Assembly (NCBI GenBank): GCA_014621425.1
Contig: JAANBB010000194.1
Location: 1 to 64,000 of the forward strand
Direction of reading: 5' to 3'
From: Cylindrodendrum hubeiense
Lineage: Eukaryota; Ascomycota; Sordariomycetes; Hypocreales; Nectriaceae
Length of the DNA stretch: 64,000 bases
The first letter of the stretch is position 1. Each line of letters starts with the position of its first letter. The position numbers and the translations under genes were made by a program. The notes under the pieces were generated by a model. That model was not told the DNA's origin, did no database searches, and saw nothing but the letters and a program-made list of their open reading frames with translations. Of this stretch, positions 10,875 to 22,445 are shown piece after piece.

Positions 10875-11765
10875 GTTTCGTGCTTGACACTGAAATCGCT
10901 CGTAGCCGGGGAGTCTAATTCAATGGTAAAGGGATGATTGAAGCTACACACGAATAGGGGCAGTGAAGATAGTTTAGTAGTCGTAGAGAAGAGGGTAGAG
11001 TCTGCAATGTCGAGGTTCGATGTAGCATGACATGCCTGTTTAAATATGAACGATGGAAGACGAGAGGAATCAACAAACCGACAGGACTCGGCTTCGGCAA
11101 TTCTCAACATTCCGTCTCATCCTGGTTTACGAATAAACCCCATTGCTCCAGCTTGTCATTTAACACATCGGAGCACAGAAGGTTCTCTCAATCCCACTAA
11201 ACTGTGACACAATGTCGTTGTTGAGGCTACGAGCCGCAGCTGCATCCAATCATACAACGGAGCGCACAGAGGTGATCTCGCCGCAGGCATAGCCAATCAC
11301 AGGGTTTAGCGCAGCACTTCCCTTTTCCGGCGGCACCAATCAGAAATTGGACCGCAGAGCTCTGAAAGATGGGTCCGGAGTGATATGTCTTCCGGATTAC
11401 AAATGCGCTAGGGTCTTAGTCTGCAGGCAAAGGAGTTGATCTATACCACTGCTTAACGCAAGACTTCCTTTCCGCAGTGGCACCCAATTAGAAAGTAGAC
11501 CGCAGAGCTTTAACACACCGCTTCGGAATATTCTGTCTTCCGATATTACGTTAGATTCCTGTTTCCGTGCAAGGGAACCGAGCGATGCTACCGCTCTTGC
11601 GGAGCTGTGTTTGCTCTCGTTCTCACACGGGTTTCGAGTAGCCACGCAATCACAACTTGCAGCCTCGCGTCTTCCAGCTATCACACGTCTGAGCCTGCAG
11701 GGTTATTTCCCTGATTGGCTGATTTATCTTAGCCAATAAGGAGGAAAATCGATCCTGACAGTGCG
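10875..11765. promoter_or_regulatory. Divergent promoter with CCAAT boxes and an internal duplication
   Basis: 891 bp between two outward-reading genes. It holds several CCAAT or ATTGG elements (near 11291, 11336, 11714 and 11735) and two diverged copies of a ~95-bp block (11306-11400 and 11453-11549). No open frame here is convincing. Confidence 0.55.
11306..11549 (+). repeat. Diverged tandem duplication in a promoter
   Basis: Block A (11306-11400) and block B (11453-11549) share, in the same order, TTA(G/A)CGCA, ACTTCC, CCAAT(C/T)AGAAA, GACCGCAGAGCT, GTCTTCCG and ATTAC. They have drifted in between. They are separated by about 50 bp. Confidence 0.7.
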
Positions 11766-13570
11766 ATGAGCGGTCCACTTCGGAGCAAGCAGGGCTGCTG
11801 GACCTGCCGCCTGCGCAAGAAGAAGTGCGACGAGACCCGCCCTCACTGCTCGACATGCGAATCGCTATCGATAACTTGTTACGGATTTGGCCCAAAGCCC
11901 GAATGGATGGATGACGCTGCGAAAAGACGAGAAATTACCGGCAGTGTAAAGGAAATTGTCAAGCAGACATGGCGGCATAGATCTGCAGCTCGATTCCCCA
12001 GGCAACGCGATCGGCCTGCTCGACTTGCACCGAAATTCTCACGAATTTCTAGGAAGAAGACATCTTCTGGAGCTCCATCGCCTAGCCGTCATGAAGCCAA
12101 CTCTGATGTAGACCCTACATCGTCGCAAGAGGCGGATTCCGGCTTACAGTCGAATGGGTCGGCTGTGAGTGGGCTGTTTGACAACTAATTCAAGATGCTA
12201 ATGCCAACTAGGATTTAGGCTCATCACCTCAGGGTGACCACTTAGTGGATGCGCCATTTCCTCCTATCAGCGTAGGCGACTCTGTGCTCCTGATGCATTT
12301 TCTCGACAATGTGTTTCCACTACAGTATCCCATGTACAAGCCTGGCATTGCAGAAGGAGGAAGAGGCTGGCTGCTATCACTTTTGCTTCAAACAAAAGCA
12401 CTCTATCATGCAGCTCTTGCTCTAAGTGTGTTCCACCGCCGAGAAGTGATGAAAACAAACACCAGTGGACCATGTCGAGTCAATTGTCCACGCCAAGGGG
12501 ACAATCACATTGGAATCTGCCTTAGGTTACTCCGCGAGTCTACGGAATACTCCTGCCGGAATTTTCCATTAGGAATGGTAGCTGCAATTATCCAACTGAT
12601 TTTCTTTGAGGTATTTACGCCATCTATTCATCTTGAATATCTACTAACAGTCTCCCAAAAGCTGTTTACTGGGCATAGCAATGCATGGCAAGCACACCTC
12701 AACGTGGCGTTGAAAATGTACCAGGAAGCCCACCTTCAAAGCTTCACTAACCTTCGTCTTGCCGAAGAGTCGAGACGCATCCTGAGGACCGAAACTCCTC
12801 TCCCGCAAGACGAGTCTGTGGTCGGAAATGAGGTCATGACACTCAGGTTCTTTCGAGGCACAATTATCTGGCTCGATATTACCGCTTCCATAACAGCGGG
12901 AACTTCACCATCTTTGTTCCCTTCTCACATATCCATCATTGGTCCTCAGTCTCAAACCAGGTTGGAAACCATCATGGGCTGCAAGAACTGGGTCATGGTT
13001 CGAATCGGCCGTATCGCGGCGCTGCATGAGCAGAAGTGCCAAGCCGTGCAGCAAGGAATCTTTAGCGCCACGGAGTTTGGGCAGACTGCAAAAGACATTG
13101 GCAAAGACCTTCAGCGTGATGATGCGCAGGCGGCCATGGAATCTTTAAATATTTGCGAAACACATGATACTGCCGGGCTTGATGCGAAGTCAGATCCCCC
13201 GACCTTGGTCACCCGACTTTTCGCCATGATGGCGCCAATTTACCTCCACTTGATTACTCATGGCTATCAAAACCTAGAGTTGGCGCAGACTCACTTGTCT
13301 GAAACGATGGAGATGCTTCAGAGCCAGAGCTTGCAGCAAGTACTCCCGGCATTGGTATGCCCGCTCTTTGTGATTGGATCCGCCGCAAGTCAGAGTGAGG
13401 AGCAGGTGTTCCGAGATATCTTTTCGTCTCCGCCATTACTGGACCCATGGCCTCAACATCGAGGAAGAATTTTACCGATTCTAGAAGATATCTGGAGGAC
13501 GAGAAGGCTGAAGACGACTTTTACTTGGGAAGATAGCCTTGATCTCGCTCAGAATATCCTGCTCATCTAA
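11766..13570 (+). CDS. Zn2Cys6 fungal transcription factor (568 aa)
   Basis: Exons 11766..12164, 12212..12610 and 12662..13570. Intron 1 (47 bp) runs GTGAGT..CCAACTAG. Intron 2 (51 bp, GTATTT..CAAAAG with CTAAC) is a multiple of three, so the frame stays open if it is retained; removing it restores the family-like FFELFTGHSNAWQ segment. The binuclear cluster has Cys at 11, 14, 21, 28, 31 and 38 (C-x2-C-x6-C-x6-C-x2-C-x6-C) followed by a basic linker. The rest matches the fungal-specific transcription factor domain 2 type (MYKPGI.EGGRGWLLSLL, ALYHAALALS). It is a nuclear DNA-binding regulator of CGG-type sites; the target genes are unknown. The closest candidate is the divergent oxidoreductase. 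Confidence 0.88.
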
Positions 13571-13836
13571 GGAATGCGTTCAAGTAGCGCGAGGTCTAGT
13601 TGCCTCGTATTTAGTGGAGGAAGAACAATGGATAATTCAAACGCCTAACTATTTGGGTATCTTGACTCAATATTACACACATGTGAGACGTGTCTGTCAG
13701 TCCAGCTTGGAACTTAGACACCCCTTTGACAATTTCGGCTGCCCCTCTGCCCTATTCAAGCCACGATTCCTCTGGCACACCCGCTCCAAACCTTGGTACA
13801 AAGGAAACCAACAAAGGAAATTACATAGGCATGTTC

Positions 13837-15342
13837 TTACATCCGCTTGGGATCCAGATACGCCATCATCTCCTGGAAGGCGCGGCGAATAGACCGTCCG
13901 ATGGCCGTGATGCACTCCCACAGCTTCCGGGGGATGTAGTTGATCAGGTACCAGATCCCGGCTCCAATATACCACACTAGCTTCCCCAGTGTGCCAAACA
14001 AGCCCTTGAGTACGTCGTAGGTCATTTGACCAAAAGACTTGATGAAGCGGAAAATGGCCTGCGGCGTCTCGATGAAGATGGCTCGGAGTAGGGAGCAGAA
14101 GCCGTCCCAAATATCCTTCAGAGTGATCCCTCGGAAGAAGGAGAATATTGCGGAGAGAGCTGTGTGCAGCAAGGAAAAGAACCGGGCAAACACATTGAAG
14201 ATGGCTTCTCCAAAGCTCTTCAAGCCCCGACCAATCCACAGAAGGAAGGTCTTGACGACTCCGGGGATGGCTTTGATGCCTCTCCAAACCCACAGGGAGA
14301 TTTCCTTAACTACATGAGGAATCTCCTTGATCACCTTCCAAATGGCCTTGAAAAACCTCGCCAGGAACGGGGGAATCTGCTTGATGCCCTCCCAGGTCTG
14401 CTTCGCTGCGTACTTCACATGGCTGGGCAGCTTCACGGCGAATCGCTTGGCCTGCGCAGGAAGTTCGACAATCTTGTCCTTGCACCGCTTACACCACTCG
14501 GCAACCTTGTGGCGACGCTTCCACAGCGATTTGCCAATTGATTTGGGGATGTCGTAAACTAGAAACTTTGGAACTGTCCAGAACATGGTTTCTAGGAAGC
14601 TGATGATGCTCTCTATGGCGCGGTACATGCGCTTCATCTCTTTTTCATGCGCCGTCTTCCAACGCAGCCATGAGCCGGCGCGCCGGGAGGGGAGGTAGCG
14701 GACGATGTCGCGATGGCCGTTCGTCGCGGCCAGTCGCAGCGCGATGGCGCCGTCGGGGGCGACCAGGCTGTCGTCGGCGCCGTAGTCTTCCATCAGAACC
14801 TTGACCAGGGCGAGATGGCCCGTTTCGGCGGCCATCATTAATGGCGTGCGTTTCGGGCACGGAGCGCCGTAGTCGTCATTTTTGGGAGGAAGAAGAGAGG
14901 CGCCGAAGGCATTCACGGTGGCGCCGAGAGCCACCAGCCGGCTGACCATGGGCGTCTTGCCCATGCGCACGGCAGCGAGAAGCGGCGTCTCCCCTTGGTG
15001 GCTCGTCACGTCGGGAGACACGAGGCCGCGGGACACAAAGTCGGCGACGAGATCATCCCGACCGGCCTTGATGGAGGCGAAGAAGGAGTCGACAATGTCA
15101 TTGGTGAGGCAGCATGCTTGATATTCGTCGCCGCACGCCTCGCCCTTGTCAAGGCGCTGTGAGAAGGCAGCCTGAAGGTCCCAGGCTGGGGCGTGGAGGA
15201 TGGGCAGGTTCAGGGCCGTGGTCTGCTCGATGCGGGCGAAGAGGGAGTCCTCGTCGGTCGCCGAGTATGTGGGGACCGGCTCCTCCGAAGAGACCGGAGG
15301 AGGAGGGGCCGTTGGCGGTGTTGGGAGGGTTTGGGCGCTCAT
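13837..15342 (-). CDS. Ankyrin protein with C-terminal amphipathic helix array (501 aa)
   Basis: Single exon from ATG 15342. The first 110 residues are Pro-rich then helical. Three to four ankyrin repeats occupy about residues 115-220 (GETPLLAAVRMGK, RTPLMMAAETGH, ALRLAATNGH). From about 230 to the end the protein is highly basic and aromatic, with successive amphipathic helices. Four units of exactly 18 residues start at 317, 335, 353 and 371 with pattern (W/G)-x-(G/V)-(I/L)-K-x-(I/F)-(P/G) followed by hydrophobics and Lys; less regular copies extend on both sides. Eighteen residues equal five helical turns, so one face stays greasy throughout. Lipid-surface or membrane association is inferred. 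No enzyme motif is visible. Confidence 0.85.
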   Translation of the reverse strand: MSAQTLPTPPTAPPPPVSSEEPVPTYSATDEDSLFARIEQTTALNLPILHAPAWDLQAAFSQRLDKGEACGDEYQACCLTNDIVDSFFASIKAGRDDLVADFVSRGLVSPDVTSHQGETPLLAAVRMGKTPMVSRLVALGATVNAFGASLLPPKNDDYGAPCPKRTPLMMAAETGHLALVKVLMEDYGADDSLVAPDGAIALRLAATNGHRDIVRYLPSRRAGSWLRWKTAHEKEMKRMYRAIESIISFLETMFWTVPKFLVYDIPKSIGKSLWKRRHKVAEWCKRCKDKIVELPAQAKRFAVKLPSHVKYAAKQTWEGIKQIPPFLARFFKAIWKVIKEIPHVVKEISLWVWRGIKAIPGVVKTFLLWIGRGLKSFGEAIFNVFARFFSLLHTALSAIFSFFRGITLKDIWDGFCSLLRAIFIETPQAIFRFIKSFGQMTYDVLKGLFGTLGKLVWYIGAGIWYLINYIPRKLWECITAIGRSIRRAFQEMMAYLDPKRM

Positions 15343-17595
15343 GGGCGATGACGTAGTTGGTCGGTCGCGCTGTGGTGGGTATTTGGGAAGGGAAGGGGGA
15401 TATACGGAGTAATGCGATGGCAGCAGATCGGGCAGATAAGCGAGGAGATGGTTTAGATATTGCAGCTGATTGAAGGGAAGCCCGGGTCATATTTGAAGCT
15501 CGCCGACGACTGCGCAGCTGATGCTGACCGTTTTTGGTATCCATCCTATTGGCATTCACCACGGCCGTCATAATGAGGGAGATGACCCGACTCTCGGTGA
15601 ATGCCTTGGCTGCAGGCTGAGCCTCGCTTCACCATGCTGGGACCCCGCTTGCTGGGACAGCTCCAGGCTCCAAGCGTCTGCCACGCCGTGTCCTTGGGTC
15701 TTCTTGGCGGGGTCACCTGAAGACGCCCCTTGGGAAGCCCGCGCCAACAGTGCAGCGGGCTAACACTAAGCTGGCTATGGCGCACTAGACGACAGCTTGA
15801 GCCTCTGCGCCAGCGCCTTGCCGTCGCCTGCGAGCCACTGAACAGACGCGCTGGGGCCAGCTGGCAGAGCACGCCGAGGTTGGCGGTGGCTGAGTCGCGC
15901 TCCCAACAACTTTCATCTCACCTCACCCTTCATCCTCCGCCTCGGGTCGACAAGGTAATATAACAGCACATGCTGCCTATTTTTGGCTAACAGATGGCAA
16001 GTCTAAATATCCCCAGAGCCGCTAGCCTGAATGCCTCGGCAACTCGTGCGATTTTACCTGTTTTATCTCCTCTCCTGTTTCGTTCCATGTGATGGCCAAC
16101 TGTCCCTCTTGGCGATGCTTTTCCAGGTATCGTCGGTTGCCCCGCTGTCTGGATTTGCATCCCGACCATAAGCTTGCCCCATGTTTTCAATGCCAACGAA
16201 ATGATGGCCATGGACGTGAAACCAGATCATGCGCATCAATTAAATGCATGGGACAAGCAAGCGATATCCCTGATCTATTTGCACTTCCAATTAAATGCCC
16301 CGCTTCGACGCACTCTTCACCTCTCAGCTTGGATACTGACAATGGCATGTTCTGTGTCTTGGGCTACGAAGGAGACGCCTGGAGGCAGCATGAGTGCAGT
16401 GGGGCTCTCTCAACGGCTGCTTCTTTGCACGCACTAAAACAGTGCAGGTGTTTTTTGACCCTAGGGCTGACTTTCGAGTTCGACCTGGCCATTTTCTTCA
16501 CGACTTGGCTGACCAGACCGAGCAACCTGAGAATCATCGTAAACAAGCCGACGACATCCTATGCTCTCGCAGCTGCTTCTCAATCGGGCGCTAATACTGA
16601 GAACGAGGACAGGTAGGTGTGCACCACTAAGTCTGGCTCTTGGGGGTCTTGACCACTCAATCATATCACTGTTGTTGAAGCATGGGCAGATATAAGTTAC
16701 ACCAAGCCGTAAACAGGCCGACTCGAACCTCATGGGACGATCTACACCGATGCTATGGGACACTTCGACTTCGTGAGAATATTGAATGCCCATTGCTCGC
16801 TTGTAGTACTCACCTCTAGTAACTGCTATCATATCTGCACAATCAGATTCAGACAATAATGTGAATCATAATGTCATTCGATTTTCTCCCTTCCCATTGG
16901 CGATAGGTCAACCTTATTTCTTTCTCGATTTGTTTCACCGTAACCTTATCGTTGCTACGCCACAGGGTTGGATCATTTGCCGCAGCGTCCAATTGAAAAG
17001 CCTACGAGTAACTAAAATGGAAGCGCAAAGTACTCCACTTCCAAATCCTCGACAGCATTCAGCATCTTCTGCGGAGTCGGGGGCCGGTGCGGAAAATGAA
17101 GCCCAAGGAGCTGACGGCCATAGTATTATGAGTGTTGGGAAATTCAATTATGCCTCCACCTAGTCAGCTGACACAAGCCTTGTATTCCAAGAGTCAATGG
17201 GTGGATGGGATGAAAATTATTACTTAATGACCGAAGGATATGTGCTGCATCACTCTCCTAATAATGCAATCAAGTCGCGCCAATATCCCGTTGGAGCACC
17301 AACTTCGTAAATACGCAGCTTAAAATCCATAATTATCCCACATCCCACTCCTATAATGGCAACATCTGCGCCAAACTGAGAGAAACTGCCCCGATTCGGC
17401 TGTATCCATCCAGTTGTGACCCGACACCAGCCAAGGCGTCACTTTGCCCCACATTGACGCCAAACCATCCGAGGTCGTGATATCGATTTGTCATCCTGAT
17501 AAGGCCTCCTCTTTGCCTCGCATTCTAACACCGCGGAGACATAAACCCCGTCCATCTCAACACTCTCCAGAAACATCCAAAATCACGAACCAATC
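15343..17595. other. Intergenic region, 2.25 kb, no supported gene
   Basis: Left part is the promoter of the ankyrin-helix gene with TTACTCCGTATAT (minus strand, 15401-15413). The middle (15560-15950) is GC-rich. The longest open frame (16089-16616, plus) lacks family similarity, signal peptide or codon bias, so I do not call it. The right part (17300-17595) is the C-rich leader of the dehydrogenase gene. Confidence 0.5.
15403..15411 (-). promoter_or_regulatory. TACTCCGTA element upstream of the ankyrin-helix gene
   Basis: TACGGAGTA on the plus strand sits about 60 bp upstream of ATG 15342. The same 13-bp context, ATATACGGAGTAA, occurs before the NACHT gene. It may be a core promoter or regulator site; its function is not known to me. 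Confidence 0.4.
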
Positions 17596-18870
17596 ATGAC
17601 GCTTATCAGGCTAAACGACAACAGGACCCTCAAGGGTCACAAGGCCATTGTGCTCACCACTGTTCCTGCACCGCCAGCTGCAGTCGAGGCCATTCGGAAA
17701 CAATTCCCAGACCTCAAGATAAAGTTCTACCTCGTTCCCTGGGGTAGTCCAGGGATTGGCGGCGACTTCAAAGACGAGGACTGGAAGGACACCACTGTGT
17801 TACTTACGTCAACTGTGCTCCCAACCGTTGAACAGGCTCCTCATATCCAATATATTCAACTCACCAGTGCTGGCGTCAACCATCTCGTCTCCAACCCGTA
17901 TTTCACAGAAACCAACGTCCCATTCTGCACGGCCAATGGTGTTCATGGGTGCGATGACCTTTATCTTTCGCATCTAGGGTGCTGAAATGCTGACGTTACC
18001 TGTGTAGGCCCCAGATTACGGAATGGGTGATTACCACATTCCTCAACTTCCAACACCAATGTATGTCCAAATAACCCCCAGAAACCAATGGTTGAATGCA
18101 CAGTTTCGAAAAGCTGACAATAAACAGTGAATACGTATTATGAATTCCAGAAGGAGGGAAAATGGAAGAGAATCGCCGACAACCCGGAACACTCGGAAGA
18201 CGCAGTTGGCAAGCGAGTGTAAGTGAAACCAAACTATTTGTGCCGAACGACCAGCTAATTCTCGCATAGCGGAATCCTTGGATACGGCAGTATTGGTCGT
18301 CAAACCGCCCGCGTCGCTAGGGCCCTGGGTATGGATGTGCACGCCTACACTCTGGGCCCTCGCACGACGCCTGAATCCCGGAAGGATAAATCTTACGCGC
18401 CTTCTGGGCTTGGAGATCCCGAGGGTGTCCTCCCCAGCAAGTGGTTCTCTGGAGGTTCCAAGGAAGACATTCACGAGTTTCTCGATTCGGGGCTTGACCT
18501 TCTCGTTATCGCTGTGCCCCTTACCGATAAGACTAAGGGTCTGATTTCGAAGCCCGAGTTCGAGATTCTCTCCAAGAAGAGGACCTTCGTGACGAACATT
18601 GCCCGCGGGCCTATTGTAAACACAGCCGACCTCATCGAGGCTCTTGACAAGGGTGTGATTCGGGGTGCAGCCCTGGACGTTACGGACCCGGAGCCTCTGC
18701 CCGAAGGTCACCCGCTGTGGAAGGCCAAGAACGTCATCATTACCCCTCATATCAGCAGTACATCAAATGCCTATTACACACGCTTGTTGGATATCTTTAG
18801 GTTGAACCTAGAGAGGCTAAGCCAAGGGAAGGAGTTCATCAATGAGGTCAACCGCAAGAGGGGATATTAA
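17596..18870 (+). CDS. NAD-dependent D-isomer 2-hydroxyacid dehydrogenase (365 aa)
   Basis: Four exons: 17596..17948, 18008..18060, 18128..18218 and 18270..18870. Introns start GTGCGA, GTATGT and GTAAGT and end TGTAG, AACAG and CATAG; all phases fit. The protein has the N-terminal substrate domain, the Rossmann motif GILGYGSIGRQ (167-177), and the catalytic Arg278 (IARGP), Glu307 (DPEPLPEGHPLW) and His326 (ITPHIS) of the family. It should reduce a 2-keto acid, such as glyoxylate or hydroxypyruvate, or oxidise the D-hydroxy acid with NAD(H). It resembles the fungal group with an extended loop after the NAD motif (TPESRKDKSYAPSGLGDPEG). Probably cytosolic; the exact substrate cannot be read from sequence. 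Confidence 0.93.
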
Positions 18871-18974
18871 AGGAAGCGAATTTTCGGTGGCACCTGTTGC
18901 ACCACGAAGCTTTGAACTAGCAGAAAAGAGTAACCGAGTTTATGACAGATACGAAGACGTGCAAAAAGATTCCC

Positions 18975-21900
18975 TCAAAGTGACTGCTGCCTTTCCGTTA
19001 GGAGAGTCCTGATCCTTTGTACTTCCACTGCTCCATATGCCCCCTCCAACAACTCAAACACCCCAAGTGCTGTGACCTCCGGATCCCAATTAGTTGCCAC
19101 CACCACAGCGCTCACATCAGAACCTCCTGCTTCAATGAAAAGCCGCGCAATCTCAGTCCATCGTTCCGTACCCTCTGGGTTAATATCGTAATGTTCGATC
19201 CAGCCCCTTCGATGAGCATCACGTAGATGGCAGAGCAGCGCCAGCCAAGGAGTCGTGGATGATCGAGTGTTGAAGTCGGTATATCGGTGATTCGGCCCTG
19301 GATTGACATCGGAGGAGTGTGTTACGAGATACTCGATGAGCCGAGGGTCTGAAAGTGGGAATATTGTCTTATTCCGAGAGCAGAGGAACTCTGTCGCGTA
19401 AGCCAACAGTGGTGTCGGTTCCTTTGCATCAGCCATTTCATCGTCTAGGCCGTCATTCCTCATATGAATATTCTCCTCCAATTCTCCCACCACATACTCA
19501 GTCAACCCAAACTTAGCAGCCAAGAAAATGAAGGGATGTCGGATGGGAGGAGCCTTCATGCGCACCTCGTAAGAGCCAAACGTGTTCCTAGCCCAGTGGT
19601 CAAACGGGTCCGATGGCTTTTCTAGCCAGTACCACGAGAGTGTCTTTTCCATCGCGTTCAAAAACGGTCGCTGCAGATGCTTCGAGTCGTTGGCAATGTA
19701 TCTCGCGTGAGACATGGCTAGGGCAATATCCGGATACCACTCATCAAGCCTTCGATGTTGCTCGATCTCTTCGAGCGGGTACTTGAGACGGAGGACGTAG
19801 GATCGTAGCAAGCGAAGATGGGGATCAAAAGACGCATTCCGTATACTGTGAAGACGGTCGTATGCACCGGCTGGATCCATAAGCCAGTCTCGCACAGTCC
19901 GGTGAATGTATGTGACCTTGTGATCTGCAAGGCTTCGTGCGTTGTCGACCCGATGATTTTGATCAGAAAACTTGGTCGCTCGCAGATTGCCCAGCCTGCG
20001 ACGCCGATGAAGAGACATAAGCCCCGAGAACCCGATCAGGACATGGGCTGCCGTAGCTTCGCATCGAGCCACAATTTCCTTGTCTGAAGCTTCTGTGACT
20101 TGTCGCTTGAGTGCTACTGCATCGTCGGTTTCCTCGAGAGCGAAAGCCAGCTCCCACACCGTTAGAGAAGTTGATGACTCGTCTTTGATAAAATTTGCGA
20201 CCAGTTCTCGCGCGCACATGAGCTGGAAGAGTACCGCGGCTCCCGTGATTTGAGTCTCGGTCTGGTCTTCGAAGATCAGTTTGTTGAAGAAACTATCGAG
20301 GTCTCTGGGAAAGCTCTCGAGCATTTCATTCAGACTCTTGATGGTATTGTCTTTCTGAAAGAGACTCAACATCCGTTCCACGGCAAGTCTTACCCAAAGG
20401 AAGACTCCGTCCGCTCGTTGCACCGTAGCCTCAACCAATTCGTGTCCCGAGTCTGTGTCGTTCTTGAAAAGCCTTCGAACTGACACATTGCGTCTCAACT
20501 GATCTCTCGCATATCGGTGCATGTCTTCGTATGTGAGATCCTGGAGACGGGCGTTAGGAACACTTCTTTGGAAAGCGCCCTCAAAGACACTCCATGGGCG
20601 AGATGAGAGACACATCTTGATGGCGTGGCCATTTTCTCCAGCAGAAATAGCTTTGAAGAATTCGACGATTTCATTGTGATTGCCGTCGAACTCATCCAGC
20701 CCGTCAATGAACAAGCAGATGTTCATCTGCGGTAGTGCAATGTCCAGAAGAGAGTGGAACGCAGCCATCAAATCCGGTACAGTCCATTCTAGAGTAAGGC
20801 TGATCCTCTCCTTGGTAGTCATCTCCCGTAACCTTTTCCACAACGCTGGAAAGGTAGAAGGGATGAGTTCTGGGTTGGCGGACAACAGTTGATGAAGAAG
20901 ATAGCGCAACAGGCCTGTCTGCGATCGTTGTTCCTGAGAGCCACTCGTCCAAAAGAAAAACCCTGCCGTACAGACTGGGCGCTTTTTCGCCCACTGCTGG
21001 AGCTGGTTCATGGCGACGGGATGCTGAGAGAGAAATCTCACCAACGTCGACTTGCCTGAGCCTGGTTTCCCGGTGATCCAGTAGATCGAGCCCAGGTCTG
21101 GAGTCTTTAGCCACGATGTGAACTGACTTCTGAAATCGTTGCGATGGGTGTCATCCAGGACAGTTCCGTCGAAAATCCACTCCAATGTCTGGCCGTGCGC
21201 TTCGGTGACTTCTTCTTCACGATCGTGCATACTTTTGTAAGCGAGGGCGTCAAGCAGAAAATCGTTGACAATCCCAGTGGGAGCCAATTTGAGTCCTTTA
21301 GATCGATTTGTGTTTGAACCGTTAGTGTTGAACATCGGGTCTGAATTGGATTGTCGTCCATCCGGGCCATCTTTCGCAGGATGTGTCGAAGATTTGGCTC
21401 CCGTCAATGCATCTGGATCTGCCGCGCTTGGCTCAACTGCCTTGCTCGGAGTTGGGCCATGAAGGGACAGCAGAGACAGATGCGGAGCTTGAGTGAGGCC
21501 ATTGGTAGCACTGTCGAGGGCGTTGAATGTCAGTCGGTCCAAGATCATGTCAAAAAGTCCATTGCATCAAGACCTACCTATCAACTGGCTGCAAATCTTT
21601 CCACCATTTTGTGAATTCGGAGAGACGAGAACCAAGAGCATCGACATTCTCACGACGCCAGAGGACACGGAATTTCGTTGCATCAATCTGGTCGACATCA
21701 GGGCTGGAGAATGATGTTTGGACATGATCTAAATGGACAGAAATATCCAGTCCAATCTTGATGCACGCACGCAACAGACCCTCTGTGGAGTTCGCAGTTG
21801 AGTGCACGACGTCCTGCATCTGGTGGATGGAAAGCGATAAGCCATCAGAGAATCCCACCAAGTCACGATCTGAAACCATCGATTTGGATGAGGGATCGAC

Positions 21901-22011
21901 ATCATGGATCTCAATCGAGAACTGGTAGACATCGATGGCGGTCTTCAAGAAGGCTGCGATTGTGTCCATGATGGACGGATCAGACGCGACGGCAAGAGCA
22001 GCTGGTTCCAT
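18975..22011 (-). CDS. NACHT (STAND) NTPase, candidate fungal NLR (989 aa)
   Basis: Two exons, complement(18975..21510, 21578..22011), with a 67-bp intron GTAGGT..CGACAG. The frame is open a little before ATG 22011 but only with non-ATG codons. The N-terminal 130 residues are helical, like the N-domains of fungal STAND proteins. The Walker A motif ITGKPGSGKST spans about 290-300 and Walker B CLFIDGLDEFDG about 410-421, with CLSSRPW as a sensor-like motif further on. After the NTPase come about 450 residues of winged-helix-like and helical sequence without recognisable WD40, TPR or ankyrin repeats. The family acts in non-self recognition and programmed cell death. Here the sensor repeats seem absent or too diverged. 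Its 5' end is 434 bp from the divergent glycosylasparaginase-like gene. Confidence 0.88.
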
Positions 22012-22445
22012 TTTATAGCATGTAATGGTTGCAGCGCTGGTCAATTTGTTCTATCTATCACTTTTACGAGTGCAAAGGGCTCTATCCTGGATTTGCGACT
22101 GCAAAGTAGCTCAAATCGGTTCACCCACACGAATGGAAAGGCTGGCGATATGGAGGAGAAAGGGAACTTTTGGCGGGGTGAGGGGTCGCGGTTTATATAC
22201 GGAGTAAGCCTGGAGATTTCACGTGGCCTGGGTCGGGGCTGTGTCCGTCCGGAACACGGCTTCATCCCTGCTTCGACCAAACAACATTATCGCCCAACAT
22301 CTGTACCGACCTTCCACATAGGGTGAAGCCGGATGCATGTGAGCCAAGTCACCATAGCCCTTGCTCGGTGCTAATGCGTCGCTCACTTCATTTGACACGC
22401 ACCACCTGAACCACCGCTGATTGGAATGAGCCGCCCGTCGCTACC
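22012..22445. promoter_or_regulatory. Divergent promoter, NACHT and glycosylasparaginase-like genes
   Basis: 434 bp shared by two outward genes. On the minus strand TTACTCCGTATATAAA (22192-22207) combines the TACTCCGTA element with a TATATAAA box, about 180 bp before the NACHT ATG. Confidence 0.55.
22198..22206 (-). promoter_or_regulatory. TACTCCGTA element beside a TATA box, NACHT promoter
   Basis: Same palindrome-like element as at 15403, again directly followed (minus strand) by TATA. It lies upstream of a minus-strand gene in both cases. Confidence 0.4.

Noticed and set aside
16089..16616. 175-codon plus-strand frame in the 15.3-17.6 kb gap
   Set aside because: No codon bias, domain, signal peptide or family likeness; other frames overlap it.
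18043..18750. 235-codon minus-strand frame over the dehydrogenase gene
   Set aside because: Overlaps three real exons of a well-defined enzyme.
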